The position numbers and the translations under genes were made by a program. A DNA stretch of 64,000 nucleotides from Coffea arabica. Lineage: Eukaryota; Streptophyta; Magnoliopsida; Gentianales; Rubiaceae. Each line of letters starts with the position of its first letter. Position 1 is the first letter of the stretch. Where the stretch lies: contig NC_092312.1 in assembly GCF_036785885.1 (NCBI RefSeq), positions 19,610,001 to 19,674,000 on the forward strand. The letters are read 5' to 3'. Below are positions 34,671 through 46,800 of this stretch, in pieces. The notes beneath the pieces were generated by a model that saw nothing but the letters and a program-made list of their open reading frames with translations, was not told the DNA's origin and ran no database searches.

Positions 34671-37600
34671 ATGAGCCACCTGTTGACTAGGTTAGCACTA
34701 AGGCGTTTGGTTGCTGGCGGTAACTGTGGCCGGTATCTGCCGTCGTCGCTGTCAGTGACTCCCGGAGCTGCAGGGGCGGCGATGGCGGTTGTGAAGCCGT
34801 GGGATGACGTTGCTGTGGTTAGGGGCCAAGGTTTGGGGGCTTTGGTTGGTCAGTGGAGGAGGATGGTGAGCTCGGTACCGGAGCATGCAGCCCCGCCAGA
34901 GAAGGAGAAGAAAGAGAGTGGTGAAGCTGCGGTGATGGGAGAAAAGAACGACGAAATGATGGTTTCAAGTTATTGGGGAATTTCTAAGAAAAGGATCGTC
35001 AGAGAAGATGGCTCTGATTGGCCTTGGAACTGCTTCATGGTATAGATTCTACCTACTATTTTACATAAATACTTGTTTTCGTGGATAAAAGGATAAAGGA
35101 ACTCTGTGCAAACATGGTAATTGTGTGAATAAACCAAAGATTAATGCATAAAGTTATATAACTTCGGAAGGGCGATTTTTTATTTTTCAATTTTTAAAGT
35201 TTCTGGATTGGCGGTGGCATTTTTGTTATCTAGGTCGTTTCATGCTTTAGATATAAAGAGGAATATCCAAAAGAATTTCGAATATTCGCATCTGAAATAA
35301 CTAGTTTTCATTCTCTATCTGTTAATTAATTTACCCTCTGTTCTTTATTCTGCTGCTGAATTTTTCTTTTTTTTTTTCCCTATTGGAAATGCGAACTATT
35401 TTGAGGATTTCTTTAGATCGTATTGTAGGTTTTTGTTACATCTCTACCGGTTGAGAAATTGTTATGTTATTGTTCTCTTTGTTCCGTTTCTCTTTCAGTT
35501 TCTAGAGGAAAAGTTAATAAAGTTCTGTGATGAGAAGGAAAATGGGATATGATACAGCTGTGAGCTAGTTGGGTGGAAAGTACGATTACCTGATAAAAAT
35601 TGAGTGTGATATCATTAACGATCAAATAAACCAATTTAGGCTGATTTAATAAAGAGTTCATGGTGGATTGGTTCGGATTGAAACTTGTTCGAATGAGTTT
35701 GATCATATACATCAATCCTGGAATGCTGTGGAGAAACTTACCTCTCAGTCACATGAACTAGATCTGAAAATTTTGTAATAGTGGATGCAAGTCTACTTTC
35801 CTAATTGGTAGGGCCTAAGACTGGGTCTTGAACTAGGACTGTGCAGGGAGATATTTGGTAATTTTGTTCTTATGCGTGACCAACACACACTTATTGTTAA
35901 CAACAGTAGCAGGAAATTGTATACAAGATCATAAATCAGCTTGTATTAAAAATTTGTGCTTCTTAGATTGTAGTATTTGATTCCATTAACTTGAATTGAA
36001 AAATTTAAACTGAATTTGTTTTGGGCATGAACATAATTGTGCAAAACCTATGTTGAATTCATTTCTCAAATTAGTGATTGGCTTAATTTTACTTGAACCA
36101 TTGAGTATGCCTCTTGCCACAAGTAACAGAATGAATACCTATTTCCCCTGGAAATTCGCCTTCAAGCTAACTGTTACCTCTATCTCAATAGAATGTGATA
36201 AATCTATGAAGAAGCATAAGTATCACGTGCAAAGTTGTATTAGCATACCATGAATTATGCTAGTAAATGATCTCTATTCAGCTTATTAAGCTCAAGCATC
36301 TGTAATTGGGCTACGTATTTGTAGTCCGATCATTTGGCTGGTCATTATGTTGAAGGAGGCCTCTAGAATGTGCTTTCACTAATAGTTTGAACTGTGCTCG
36401 TGTCTACTCGAATAAAGTAAGTGTGAAAGAAATCACTTACTCTTCTTACAGAATCTCGCTAATATTTGTTTGATTCAGTTGAGTAGAGTATGAACTCTTT
36501 CATTCTGCAATTATCGTTAGGTTACCTTGTCATTTAATATCCTCTATTGTTTACTGGTGATTTTTTCTTTTTTCCGTGTGGCTTTTTTCCTTCTGAAAGT
36601 ACTAAATTAGGAAGAAATGCACAGGAAAGAAAAATTGAAGTTCTCAGCATTGAGGAAACAAGTCATCATCAAGAAGTCCTTGAGTATGTCTATCAATATG
36701 TAGAACTCAATTTTGAAGTCCTACATGCCACGTCTATAGTTCTTGCATTTTGTAGAGTTAAAAAATTGTACAATATCTATAAAGTTGATTAGTATCTAAC
36801 ATCGTTGTTTGTAGAGTTAAAAGGTTGCAATGTTCATAATTTTGATTAGTATCTAGCTTTGTTTTGCATTTTTGCATTTTTGGTCTTCATATGTGTTTTG
36901 TTGTTCCATCATTTTTGTATCTGCACCATTGCAATCTTAATGTATAATATCATTTACTTACATTCAATTTGGCTTTTCTTTTGCAGCCTTGGGAAACATA
37001 CCATTCCAACGTGACAATTGATCTGAAGAAGCATCACAAGCCCAAAAATTTTATTGACAAAGTTGCTTTCAGGACTGTGAAGATTCTTAGGATTCCTACG
37101 GATATTTTTTTCCAGGTGCCTTATTGTTCCATTAACTTGTTTCTTTATTGCAAATATAACTACTGAAGATTGATTCAAGGAAGATCATGGTTAGTTGTTG
37201 TCATGAGTCTCATGATAGTGGAATGTGTGCCCATAGGTGCTGATAAACAGTTAGAAAGCAGCTGTTTTTCTAACCGGAGACTAGGTATTGTCAAAGATCC
37301 CAGTTCTCATACTCCCAAGGGTAGGTCTACCAAACATGACTGAGCATGTCGTTTACTCACCGTTATTTTGAAACGCAGACTATTATGTTGATTATAATAG
37401 AGATGATATGTCTTTACACTTTAGACCAACAATCTAAATATTGGTGTAATAAGCTGATTTCTAGATGATTTAGCATGCTCTATGCATGTTACTTCCGAAC
37501 GCTCTTTTGTGAGTTGATGGGCAATAGGGCCCTAAATGGTTAGAGAAGATTAACGCTGATATGACACAGTTGTTTTCAAGTTAAATATGCTGAGCAAAGA

Positions 37601-39326
37601 ATGCACAGCCGGTGCTCCTAGCCTGTGCATTAAGGTAGTCCTGAAGTGGGTCTTTACGAAACTCAGACATCGTACTGACTGACCTACCATCAAGTCACTG
37701 AATTATGTCCTACGGAATGAGAATCAGAGATGACAAGGAAAAAATGTATGATATATTTCAGTGATTTGTTTAATGATGTTTTCCTAGTTATATACTATGA
37801 AATATATTCACCCGCAGTAGTAATGATATTGTTTCGAATGCTTAGATGGATAGGGGCATGTTTAATTCTTTATAAGCATATTTCTTTTTCTTTTTCCAGC
37901 CTTTGTTTCCTTTCATTCTCATTGCCTCAATATTGTCTTTGTTCGGAGTTCCCTTGTGGCTGAGTAATAAATGTTGCCTATCAGTTGGGTGCCTCTCTGT
38001 TCTGCTTGTTCTAGTAGGTGGTAACAATTCGTGCCATGTGATGCAGAGGAGGTATGGCTGTCGTGCAATGATGCTTGAAACTGTGGCTGCTGTTCCTGGT
38101 ATGGTGGGAGGGATGCTGTTGCACCTGAGGTCTTTGCGCAAGTTTGAGCAAAGTGGCGGCTGGATCAAGGCATTACTTGAAGAAGCTGAGAATGAGAGGA
38201 TGCACCTAATGACCATGGTCGAGCTTGTGAAACCCAAATGGTATGAAAGGCTGCTGGTTCTTGCTGTTCAGGGAGTCTTCTTCAATGCTTTTTTTGTGCT
38301 TTACGTTCTATCTCCCAAGCTGGCGCACAGAATTGTCGGGTATCTGGAAGAAGAGGCTATACATTCTTATACAGAATTTCTGAAGGATATTAATAGTGGG
38401 GCAATTGAGAATGTTCCAGCTCCTGTTATTGCAATTGACTACTGGAGACTGCCTAAGGATGCAACCCTGAAAGATGTTGTTACTGTTATCCGTGCAGATG
38501 AAGCCCACCATCGGGACGTTAACCATTTTGCTTCTGTGAGTTTAACAGTTCTTAATCTGTAGAAATGTCATTCTTTGGTAGTTAAATATATGCTTGTGTT
38601 ATTATATCCCCCTTTGAAGCTTCTTTATCTCCTTCGATTTGTTTGGCTTTCTAGATTGTGATGGCAATCTAGCATTGTCATATTACACGAGAGAGGGCTT
38701 GGAACAGATACTTGTATATTATACAAGTCAGGAAACTAGACAATAATTTGTTTCTACTTTTAAGGCAGTGACTACACCTGCCTGATTCATCTCGAAACTT
38801 TAGAGATTGTTTGATTCTCTCTGAGCTCTTGGTTTATTATTTGATCTATCTTTTGTAGCATTTGCTTGTTTCTCAGTAATTAGTTTTTCTTCAGTTGTCC
38901 AGTTGCCTGTGGTAGGCACAATGCTTCTTTACATTCTCTGCTACCATGGAGTGATGATTGAAGAAAGAAAAGAAATCTTCGATTTTAAGTGTAAAAGAAG
39001 TTACAGAGGATTACAAGCATATGGCAACTCATTTTGTCAGGAAATTGTTTCATTTATTAATCAGGAGTGCAGCTTTTATGTCTTGTTTCAGGGGATGAGA
39101 TTGTGCGTTTTGTATAGCATTCAGTAATTTTTGCATCATCTCTCTAATATTTGGTTCAAAATCAATATTGTCCATTTTTTATGTGTGTCCTTCCTTGATA
39201 ATCGTTGAATACTTTCTTTTTAAATCTTAGCATGCTGATGCTCAGAGACTATGCTTCTTTTTGTAGGATATTCATTTCCAAGGGAAGGAGTTAAGAGAGG
39301 CACCGGCTCCGCTTGGTTACCGCTGA
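34671..39326 (+). CDS. AOX2: mitochondrial alternative oxidase (AOX2-like)
   Basis: Four exons, 34671-35039, 36987-37115, 38047-38535 and 39267-39326, give 348 aa; the 129- and 489-base middle exons are the sizes typical of plant AOX genes. It oxidises ubiquinol and reduces oxygen to water in the inner mitochondrial membrane without pumping protons. The Arg-rich N-terminus ([14 protein letters not shown]) fits a mitochondrial presequence. Di-iron ligands are visible: Glu177 (LETVAA), Glu216 and His219 (NERMH), LEEEAIH, and [12 protein letters not shown]. Both regulatory cysteines are present: Cys121 (WPWNCFMPWETY) and Cys171 (RRYGCRAMM). The stretch [17 protein letters not shown] differs from the usual AYWTVKxLRxPTDxFFQ by losing a Trp. 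Assignment to AOX2 rests on [21 protein letters not shown] and [19 protein letters not shown]1 is the alternative. Confidence 0.9.
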
Positions 39327-40393
39327 TATCAGTCATGTTCTCATACGGTCAGAATGCGCGCTATACATGCTCAATTGCTTTCTTGAATAAACCAGTTTTA
39401 GAAATCTTATTAGTTGTGGTACGTATATCATGTATATGTGTGCGTGTGCGCGCCTTGAAAATGCACTTGTCTTGCTCCGCCCAGCATCTTTTCAGTTGGA
39501 CGTTGTATGAATGAGGAATTAAATGTAGTCAAAACTGCATAATTTTTGTGGGCTCGAAAAGATGCGTATGATCAAAATTTTGCCAAGTAGTCTCTATGGT
39601 TTTTTCGGAACAAATGATCCTAGTACACGCTAATATTTTGAATCTAATTCCTAGTTTGTCCGATCCTATTCTTGATTTTGTGTAAGCTGCAGGTTTTATA
39701 CATACAGATGAGAAGCCAAGTCGTTGAAAAGGACGAGCAAATTATGAAACTGGGCTTGTTTTGCTCGTTGCATGTGTACTATCTCTACTTTCAGGTAATG
39801 TTTGGCATCCCTGGGACGAAAGAAGAAGAACAAAAAATTGTTGCCGACCCATGAAAATCCCTGTTCCCAATCGCTTACGATTTCCGAATGCCTCCTCAAT
39901 AACGCGGTAACGCGGTCGTCTGGGTATGCTTACGATTTCTTTGAGGTTTGGAAAGTTTGAGAACGAAAACAAAACAGATCATATGCAGAGGAAAAATTGC
40001 CGTGTGATCCGAAGAACCCACAAATCAATAAAAACCATCTTTTAGTTTCAATTTTTGTCATAAAAGAGGTAGACATGATTTTCTCAACTTAGAGATAAGC
40101 TTGGATATCAGCATCCCTCTCTTTTGGGGTCTTGGTGGTTGTTCGAATTGCTGGATTGACCGCATGTGAGATTTCTTCCCTCCAGTATTTATGGCCGCGC
40201 GAGTATAGGTAGGCAGACTGGCAGAGGCATGAAGGTGGCGGACACCAACCAGACTTTGGCTTCTTTCTTCTCTTTGTTGTTTCCTCCCTTATTACTCTCA
40301 ATTTTATACAGCCAAAAACTCAATGATAAGGAACGAGTTTTGCCGCGGTGCCTCCAGCAGCTTTGGTTCAATCTGTGGAGGGAAGGACTTATA
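39327..40393. other. AOX 3' flank and spacer
   Basis: The first part is presumably AOX 3' UTR. A frame near 40229 (MKVADTNQTL) is open for about 75 codons but has no recognised domain. No RNA gene or further repeat was seen before the MITE at 40394. Confidence 0.4.
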
Positions 40394-41608
40394 GGACCTG
40401 TTTGGAACCTGAGTTTTTTGGGAGTTTGTCTAAAACTTTACTGTAGTGCACTGTAGAAGTTTTTGAAAAAATTTTATAGAAGTTTTTGTAAGGTAAAAAA
40501 TTTTTTTGTAGAAGTTTTTGAAATGTTACTGTAGATGTTTTTTGGATTATTTTTAGATGTATTTTTAAAACATATTTTTGAGTATTTTATAATTTATAAT
40601 TTTTATATTTTTATATTTTTAAACATTTATGCATTTATAATACATTTATAAATATTTAGAAATAAATATATTTATATAAAAATATATAAATGTATTATAT
40701 TATATATAATACGTAATATACATATATTTATAAATGTATAAATGTATAATTAATATAAATGTATAAATTATAAATGAATATTATATAAATGTATAAATTA
40801 TAATTTATAAATGTGTATGATGATTATGTATAAATGTATTAATATAATTAATATAAATGTATAAATGTATTAATATTATGTATAAATGTATAATTAATAT
40901 TGTTTATAATTTATAATTTTTATTGTTTAAATATTTATATGCATTTATGCATTTATAATACATTTATAAATATTTATAAACAAATATATTTATATAAAAA
41001 TATATAAATGTATTATATTATATATAATACATAATATACATATATTTATAAATGTATAAATGTATAATTAATATAAATGTATATATTATAAATGAATATT
41101 ATATAAATGTATAAATTATAATTTATAAATATATATGATGATTATGTATAACTGTATTAAAACTAATTAATATAAATGTATAAATGTATTAATATTATGT
41201 ATAAATGTATAATTAATATTGTTTATAATTTATAATTTTTATTGTTTAAATATTTATATATATTTATGCATTTATAAATAAATATATTTATATAGTTATA
41301 TAAAAATATATAAATGTATTATATTATATATAATACATAATATAAATATATTTACAAATGTAATAATTGTATATTATATAAATATATAAATTAATATATT
41401 ATAAATATATAAATATTTTTGAGGCGGTGTCTGGTGTGGTGGGTTGGGTGAGGGAGGAAGAAAAGTTTTTGAGAAATTTTTTGTGTATAGATTTTTTAAG
41501 TGTGTAGGTAAAAAACTTTAAAAAGTTTTTTGGGGTTCCTATAGCAAAAGTTGTTAAAAAACTAGTAGCTAAAAAACTTGGTAAAAAATTAGGGTGCCAA
41601 ACAGGCCC
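40394..41608. mobile_element. 1.2-kb MITE with GGxCCTGTTTGGxACC ends
   Basis: The left end ggacctgtttggaacc (40394-40409) and the reverse complement of the right end gggcctgtttggcacc (41593-41608) match at 14 of 16 bases. ATA lies directly outside both ends (40391-40393, 41609-41611), a 3-bp duplication as in PIF/Harbinger insertions. The arms share further words (agttttt, actgtag and, inverted, ttaaaaaac). It is non-coding and filled mainly by an AT-rich tandem repeat. Confidence 0.65.
40630..41400. repeat. AT-rich tandem repeat, ~319-bp period, about 2.4 copies, inside the MITE
   Basis: The landmark gcatttata recurs near 40631, 40949 and 41268, spacing 318-319. The following sequence (tatatttatataaaaatata, then ttatatataatac and repeated aatgtataaatgtat) is conserved between copies one and two; copy three is shortened. 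The repeat is over 85 percent A+T. Confidence 0.75.
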
Positions 41609-41837
41609 ATAATTTTGGGTTCGTTAAAAATTAAAATTCGAGTTTTGAGTACCAGACAAAGCTAGCTTCCTGGTCAAATAATAATATTGTTTAACCAAAC
41701 AGTTTTGACTACAATAATCTTTGTAAGGCCCACGATGATGTAGCAGGTCTACACCAGTTTTTTGCTGGTCGGATCGGGATTGGATGAAGAGAGAGAGAGA
41801 GGGAGCGCTTCTATAATGTTTGGATAGCTAGGGCCTA

Positions 41838-41976
41838 GGGGCGTGTTTGGATTGCAGAAAAAATCATTATGTTTTTTATAGATACATCTTTCAATCGCTT
41901 TTTATTTCATATATATCAATTTATTATAGTAATTTTTTTATTAAAAAATTCAAAAAAAATATAATTCAAACAATGC
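41838..41976. mobile_element. short MITE upstream of PAA1, Harbinger-like ends
   Basis: The left end (ggggcgtgtttggattgca) and the inverted right end (gcattgtttgaatt) are imperfect inverted repeats around an AT-rich core of roughly 110 bases. The trinucleotide CTA flanks both sides. The end sequence resembles the ends of the large Harbinger element (gagtgcgtttggattgc), so it may be a distant non-autonomous relative. Confidence 0.5.
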
Positions 41977-42357
41977 CTAAATTATTTCACATAAAATTTC
42001 CTCTCTATTTACTACCCTTTCTGCTTTTTCATTGTCACGGGAGGGTTCCAGCCAGCTTTACACCAGCAAAAGTCTATCTCCAACAACTTTTTCACTGAAA
42101 AAAGGAAAAGAAAAGAATAACAATTAGCGCACGTGTTTCTTGAATATATTGCGTCTGCATTAATTGTTCACCTAACCCAACAGCCCACTGGTCCTCTGCC
42201 ATGAGGCCCAAAAGAAGAGTGTTAATGACTGCCGTACCTCCGGCCCATGCTTTGAGTATGAAAAGCTCTATCCTTCCTTCCTACTCCCTCCTACCGACCA
42301 CGCAGGACAATTCCGCAGACGTGAATTGAAGCTGCGGAGCTCTTGGCTCTCTCGGCA

Positions 42358-43831
42358 ATGGAGTCAACATTATCAGTAACCACAACAATGACATTTTTAT
42401 CCCTAACCAAAACCCTTAACTCCAGCTATTCGTCTACTTCTCCTTTCATTTCTCATCTCCACCGCCGTTTTTCCCCTGCTCGCCCAACTCAACTCCTACG
42501 TCTCCCCCTCCATCGCATTCTCCCCAATAATTCTCTCGCAAAATCAAACCGGTTTGGCTCTATCTATTTGCCGAGGAGCTTGGGTGCGGTGGAACTGCAT
42601 CCTGCTAGGAGCTGCCTGGAGTGTGTGTCCTACTCCGCCGCCTCATTTGCTTCCGGTAGCGGAGGATTTGGGGGGAATGATGGGAGCAACGGCGGAGGCG
42701 GCGGCGGGGGAGATAGTTCCGCCGAAGGTGGGGAAGTCAAGCCGGCCACTGTTGCTGCTGGAGCTGATGACATCTCTGCTTTGGCTTCTGACGTCATAGT
42801 TCTTGATGTTGGGGTAAGCCTTACATTTTTCTCCAGAATATAATAATCATTTCATCTTCTCTCTGTTTGTTTAGTGTTTTTGAAGTAACTTACTTTTGAT
42901 GGAATTTACCTGTTTATAATGTTATGGTGCACAGGGAATGACTTGTGGGGGATGTGCAGCCAGTGTTAAGAGAATATTAGAAAGTCAAGTGAGTTTTATA
43001 TTTTGATTGTTATTATTTTTGGCTCTGGTTCTAATTCTAATAAATGTGCCAAATATGAATAAAATGCGGGGTTGGAGTTTGAGAATGGATTTTGGAGTCA
43101 CTCGTGGAAACTTCAGCATCTCTACTTGTGATATTAGTAAAAGTTAGAGATAAGTGGGCAATCCTGTCGAAAATGTTTAAATAGACTGTCAAAACCTTCA
43201 CGTCATGCATGCTGTGTTGGAGGTCTTAACCTTTTGAAGGTGTGTTTAGAACATTATATCTTTGTCCAACTTCTATTATATGTACCCTTTTCTGAAGGGG
43301 GCGTATTCTCTGAAAATCATGTCCTTATTGAAAACTGTAATATAGAAAACAAACCTTTTTGGGCCAACAAGTATGCAGAAGACCTTAACATGCCTAGTGG
43401 TTACCATTTGGAGATCAGGAAAATCTCTATTTAGTGTGCCAAATCCAAATATAAGTAAGCATCATAGTGAGTAGGTTGTTACTCAAAATGGTATCATCAA
43501 CTAGATACTAATGTGATACTTTTATGAACAGCCCCAGGTTTCATCAGCTAGTGTCAATCTCACTACAGAGACGGCTATTATATGGCCTGTATCTGAAGCT
43601 AAAGATATACAGAACTGGCAAACACAATTGGGAGAGGCGCTTGCAAAGCATTTGACTAGTTGTGGTTTTAAATCCAATCTTCGAGGTCAGCATTTGCTCA
43701 AGTATATTTTGATCTTCTGTCTTCTTCTTATGGACCCTGTCAAGTTCTACCATTAACATTTTTGTATCAAGTTTGTTTGTGTTTTTGGAATGTGTTAATG
43801 TTTTCTCGTACTATCAAATTTCAATGGACAT

Positions 43832-43862
<31 letters not shown>

Positions 43863-46800
43863 GTGGAGGGGAGGGGGGTGTTCTCATCATTGGGCTTGCT
43901 GAGAGTTTGTTCTCCACAGTACTAGTTGTGACAAAACTTCTGTTTGTCAACAACTACAGAAGATTCGCAATGATGCTAACATGCATTTGAAATATTTTTA
44001 GAAGTTACTTGTATTCAGGCTGCAAGTGTTGAAATTTCAATGTGATACCTCTGGTGGTAATTATTGATATCTTGTATTGTTCGAATAAGTAAATTTTGCA
44101 ATGGGGACAGTTGAATTCTTATTACATTGTCAAATAAGTGTCACTTATTGGAATCCAACCAATTGAAATTAATTCACTAGTCACAAGCAAAAGAGGAAGA
44201 TTATTGATCTGTCTCATGGAAAGTAGAACAGAATGTAAATCTACCTAAATGCAACGACTGACAGAGGGATGTGGGTGACAAGGCATATATTAGCTTCATT
44301 ATCAGATAATAAGGGCTTAAGCTGATTAAAGTGAAGGATAGTTCTTTTGCTCATAAGCTTAAGAAACAGTAGAAGTGATTTACAACTGCCCAACACTATT
44401 GGCTAATAGTGCATTATTGTGCTTGCATTTGATAATTGATTTTATTTGAGACCTGAGATGACAAGGAGGGAGCCTGAGCATTACAGAAATGCTCTAAATT
44501 GTATCTGAAAATTTGAGGATTGCAACTATAATTTTGTACTGCAGTAACCTTTAGTTTTCTTGACTCAAAAACCATGGAACATTTGTCTTATTCAAACAAG
44601 CTGTATGTATGTCCAGATGGCAATTTGGGCTCTTTTTGATGGATCAATTTTATCTAGTTCAAAAGAATGATTTACTGGGTGCTTTTTCTGTACTTTGCTT
44701 GAGGGTTTCCTGGGTGCTTTTCATATACATTTCCAATCTAAGAGAGGATTCTTTTATTAGCGACTGACTGTTCAAGAGCCTATCTTGAGTGTTATCATAT
44801 TGTCTTTTGGTCTAGCAATAGGACATACTGGGATTATTTGCAAAAGTTTGAACATTCAGGTGGTCTTCCTTCTTGAATATGAATTAAGGATGGAGGTAGA
44901 ACTTAAATCTTGTCAATTTGAAGAAAAGGACTTGTACCTCTAGCTGAGGATAGCCCGGTCTTCATAGTTTTTTTTTTCTTTTTTTTTCCCTCTTCTTTTC
45001 TTTTCTTGAGTTGATTGTGGTTTGAGTTGAGCGGAAACTAAAAAATGGTACACCAGCTTTATCATGACTGAAGGCAATATTTTTCTTGTACATCCCTCTG
45101 TAGTTGAGTAAGCAATTTCAAATTGCATATGCTAGTAGAAACTATGAAGCATGTGGGCTTACATATGACTTATGATAGCTTGGTGGGAATGGCAGGTCAG
45201 GGAGCTATTGAAAGAGACGTTTCTTCTTAGATATCCACAGGATTTCTTGTAACAAGTAATCACTCTCCTTCAGGCTATGTCCATAATATGCTGGTTGGAA
45301 TATTAGATTTATCCAAAACGTATTCTTCTGATGCAAAAATCTAGGCTTGAAAGATATATATGATAAAATAGTTGTTCTTTTTGTCCCAATAGGTGATTCT
45401 CGGTGATCACTAGTGGTGGTTTATGATTGAAGGCAGCGAGTCTTATCACTTGGAAGCCCATATTGGAATATATACTTTTCTACAAGCTGACGCAGTTTGT
45501 CTGCAAATTAGCCACTTGAGGAGTTCCCCAACCGAAAGAAGTGTAGTGTGTTGTGTTCATGTTTAAGAATAGATTACATGTTTACTAGCTATTGTAAAAC
45601 CCTTGCCCGTTGAGGCTTTTTTCTTAATTTCTTTTTCTTTCAATTTGTGTAATATCTGCAGAGCATTTTTGGGCTTCTTATTCACCTCTACCTGCCAAGG
45701 TCTTGTTGTGTACCAAAATTGTAACATGATCATGAGTAAAACACATGAACAATTGAAGTTGTGAACAAATGATGCTTCAGTCTTTTAGTTCTCTATTAAA
45801 GTACATGATACCTTTTCTAATTCTTGCTTATTTACTTGGGCTTTGCTGGAGTACAATGTCTTGTAAGTTTGCATGCTATGCCGGATTTGTGGACCAAAAA
45901 TTGTCCCCATTTCACTGCAATTATGGTGCAACTGTCACTACCTTATTATATTTCCGGCATTTCAAGCATTACGCTTTTGGTTGATTTTTCTGGAGAGAAG
46001 CAGCTATAGAGATATTCTGGGGAGAGGCTTTATATAACTGCTTATACCATATAATGCCTATATGGTATTGAAGAATCTCTATATGGTAGAAGCTGCTATA
46101 TAGAGATTCTTCAATCATAATGCTTTTGGTTCAATTTTCTCCTTTTCGGCTGGTTGGATAATTTTTATCTTATGGGCTTAGCTTGTTATGCATCTTAATC
46201 TCATAAATGTTGTGTGAATATTCAACATAACCAAGTGAGCTTGTTTCATCATTTTTGTTGTTAAACAGCAAGTTGTTTTGCTCTCCAAACACAAGGGCTC
46301 AGTTTCAACAGAACTAGCCAGATTGCTTACTCATTTTTGTTATTCAGCACTGAGTTGTTTTGCCATCCAAGCCCAAAGATTCAGTCTAAAGATTTCACGT
46401 TTATTGCAGCACATGACTTCATTCTGTAGCTTTGTAAAGCAAATTAAGAGTCTGGCAAGGCTGTTAGACTTTCTTGAAACTTGTATTAGTAGTTATTGTG
46501 CTTAATTGTTTTGAAGCAGGATATTTTTTTTGACAAATTGAATGGAAAAAAGTCCTTATTGGTTGTAGCTAGATTAATTCTGTTGGCTGCCTAATTGCAG
46601 ATTCCAGGAAGGAGAACTTCTTTGAGATTTTTGAAAAAAAGATGAATGAAAAGCGCAATCAGTTGAAAGAAAGTGGTATATATCTGATCATCATTTGACT
46701 AACTAAAATAGAAAGTGTTTCCTTTTTTATGGTGCTTTCCTGCATTTTCCATTTAATGTTTAATTCAGCACAAGAATCTGTACCACAAATATTTGTAAAC

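Noticed and set aside
39696-40456. Several frames between AOX and the MITE as a gene
   Set aside because: They conflict with each other in frame and strand, and none has a recognised domain or splice pattern.
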